Positions 19,303-20,411 of a DNA stretch of 20,411 nt are shown here, piece after piece. The DNA lies in IMG/VR virus record IMGVR_UViG_3300022074_000476, positions 1 to 20,411 of that record. One strand, given 5' to 3'. The notes below the pieces were generated by a model. It ran no database searches and was not told where the DNA came from. It saw nothing but the letters and a program-made list of their open reading frames with translations. Numbering within the stretch: position 1 is the stretch's first letter; each line of letters starts with the position of its first letter. The DNA is from a virus. Made by a program: the position numbers and the translations under genes.

Positions 19303-19605
19303 ATGACACATATATTAAGAGAAGACAATTTTTCAACTTTCACTCAAGCTAAATTAATTGAAATTGATAGAATGGATAATTCTAAAAGTGGAAATCCAAA
19401 TTTTAAATTAAAGTTTGAACATCAAGAAGGTGAAAATACAAGAGTGATTTATATTTATACTGAGGATGATTACAGTATTAATAATTCAATATGCAGTAAT
19501 ATGTTGAGAAAATTATTTAATGTTGGTGTATTTGTTCCACATTTTCACGAGTATTATGCACAAAATCCAAACTATAGATTATCTGAATTGTTCAGATTAT
19601 CATAA
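19303..19605 (+). CDS. Hypothetical 100-aa protein preceding ArdC gene
   Basis: A 100-aa protein with AGGAG 8 nt before the ATG. The N-terminal half looks like a small beta fold (FTQAKLIEIDRMDNSKSGNPNFKLKFEHQ, then TRVIYIYTEDD), and the C-terminal half is helical (SICSNMLRKLFNVG, then FHEYYAQNPNYRLSELFRL). No catalytic motif or membrane segment. I do not recognise a family. It shares a direction and probably a transcript with the ArdC-type gene, so a role early in infection, perhaps with DNA protection, is possible. A terminator-like hairpin follows directly. The codon choice is very AT-rich, more so than in the late genes. Confidence 0.6.
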   Translation: MTHILREDNFSTFTQAKLIEIDRMDNSKSGNPNFKLKFEHQEGENTRVIYIYTEDDYSINNSICSNMLRKLFNVGVFVPHFHEYYAQNPNYRLSELFRLS

Positions 19606-19611
19606 AACAAG

Positions 19612-19634
19612 AGGGGCAGTAATGCCCCTTTTCC
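19612..19634 (+). terminator. Terminator-like hairpin after the 100-aa gene
   Basis: AGGGGCA, loop GTAA and TGCCCCT give an exact 7-bp stem closed by a GNRA tetraloop, followed by TTTCC. The T-tract is short, so termination may be partial and let some transcripts continue into the ArdC gene. The same GNRA-capped design occurs after the capsid gene. Confidence 0.6.
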
Positions 19635-19685
19635 TTCGCTAGGTATTGGTAGCCTAGCCTGAATGAGTAACCACGAAAAGGAAAA
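19629..19685 (+). promoter_or_regulatory. Structured leader hiding the ArdC ribosome-binding site
   Basis: TTTTCCTT (19629-19636) is exactly complementary to AAGGAAAA (19678-19685), which contains the ArdC ribosome-binding site. Inside lies a second hairpin, GCTAGG (19638-19643) with CCTAGC (19653-19658). The 5' arm of the outer stem is also the T-tract of the terminator just before, so the two folds may compete. Confidence 0.45.
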
Positions 19686-19690
19686 AAGTT

Positions 19691-20411
19691 ATGAATAAAA
19701 AAGAAAATTTTACTAAAAAAATTCAACAGGATTTAACATTAAAAGTTATTGACCTGATGGAGAATAAAGACCTGATGAATACAAAATGGAACATGGAGAC
19801 CTTCGGTCTAGCATCAGGTTTACATTACAACCATGATAGTGATCATGTATTTACAGGGGGCAATCAGCTATTATGTATGTTTTCAGGATTTACAGATAAT
19901 AGGTGGATTACTTCATCAACAGCATTTAAAAAAGATAATGATTATAAAGTAAAAAAAGGTTCAAAAGTGACTTATCTTTTACAACCACGAATAGTAAAAA
20001 ATGACGTTGAAAAAGTTATTGAAGGCAAAAAAATTACTGAGGAAAGGACATGGAATTATTTTGTTCCTGTTGCCTATTTTAATCTAGAGCAGATAGACAA
20101 TGCACCTGAAAAGGAAAAGATAGAATTACAGGAATTTCAAATAATAAAACAAGCTGAAAATTTTAAAACTAAAATGATTAAAAATGATCTCGATTTAAGA
20201 TTTACGAATGAAAGCAGATATTTTTACAGCCCATCAGGTGATTTTATTTCTATGCTACGTCCTGAAGGTTTTAAAAATAATATTGATTTCTATTCTGTAT
20301 TCTTCCATGAAACTGGTCATTGGACTGGTCACAAAAGCAGATTAGATAGAATTCAGAATGGTAAATCACATAAACAAGATTATGCATTTGAAGAATTAAT
20401 TGCAGAATTAT
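19691..20411 (+). CDS. ArdC-type antirestriction protein, N-terminal 240 residues (cut by window edge)
   Basis: The frame starts at ATG 19691 with AAGGA upstream and stays open to the end. Residues 1-135 match the ArdC N-terminal (ssDNA-binding-type) domain: FTKKIQQDLTLKVIDLMEN, WNMETFGLASGLHYN, GGNQLLCMFSGFTDNRWITSSTAF, KVKKGSKVTYLLQP and YFVPVAYFNLEQI. Residues about 165 on enter the zincin-like protease domain: RFTNESRYFYSPSGDFISM, then the zinc motif HETGH at 206-210 in FFHETGHWTGHKSRL, and AFEELIAEL at 232-240, which supplies the third ligand Glu. ArdC proteins protect incoming DNA from restriction, and are mostly known from plasmids. The remaining C-terminal part is outside the window. 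Confidence 0.9.
   Translation, partial: MNKKENFTKKIQQDLTLKVIDLMENKDLMNTKWNMETFGLASGLHYNHDSDHVFTGGNQLLCMFSGFTDNRWITSSTAFKKDNDYKVKKGSKVTYLLQPRIVKNDVEKVIEGKKITEERTWNYFVPVAYFNLEQIDNAPEKEKIELQEFQIIKQAENFKTKMIKNDLDLRFTNESRYFYSPSGDFISMLRPEGFKNNIDFYSVFFHETGHWTGHKSRLDRIQNGKSHKQDYAFEELIAEL

Noticed and set aside
1-20411. CRISPR array, tRNA genes, insertion sequence or integrase
   Set aside because: No regularly spaced repeats, cloverleaf-like segments, transposase or integrase frames were seen in the window.

Overview
The window looks like a piece of a tailed-phage genome, probably from a marine short-tailed (podovirus-like) phage or a related prophage. It is AT-rich. From 1 to about 19131 every supported gene is on the minus strand, and the genes are packed with 1 to 4 nt stop/start overlaps, which is typical phage layout. 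The proteins are terminase, portal, GroES-like co-chaperonin, scaffold, a gpT-like major capsid protein, adaptors and repeat-rich tail fibres. The set resembles uncultured marine phages of Alphaproteobacteria (SAR11/SAR116 type), but the host is inferred from style only; no host gene is present.

Layout in minus-strand transcription order. A packaging and small-gene block (19131-16802) holds a putative small terminase, a 323-nt non-coding stretch, a PD-(D/E)XK-like putative nuclease, two small Cys-rich or Cys/His-rich ORFs that have no ATG start, a short protein, DUF3310 and a charged 83-aa protein. The head block (16784-9382) holds large terminase, P22-type portal, a short protein, the GroES-like protein, scaffold, a conserved 155-aa protein, a decoration-type protein and the major capsid protein, closed by a GNRA-loop terminator. 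The accessory-virion block (9294-5151) holds two conserved virion-type proteins, a coiled-coil/membrane protein, several very basic Lys/Gly/Met-rich proteins, a conserved 224-aa protein and small membrane-linked proteins, two of which (59 aa and 26 aa) are short or start with GTG. The tail block (5072-1) holds two head-tail adaptors, a small conserved protein, and four successive fibre-type genes, the last cut by the left edge.

On the right, 19303-20411 is divergently transcribed on the plus strand: an unknown 100-aa protein, a terminator, a structured leader, and the first 240 residues of an ArdC-type antirestriction protein, cut by the right edge. A 171-nt AT-rich region with a dyad and -10-like sites on both strands separates it from the late genes.

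How the genes probably work together: the terminases package DNA through the portal, the co-chaperonin and scaffold assist capsid folding and assembly, adaptors join head to fibres, and ArdC would protect incoming DNA from host restriction. The least explained parts are the zinc-ribbon ORF with a possible ATT start at 17338-17535, the RNA hairpins that cover ribosome-binding sites at 17741-17773 and 19629-19685, and the structured G-rich gap next to the small terminase.
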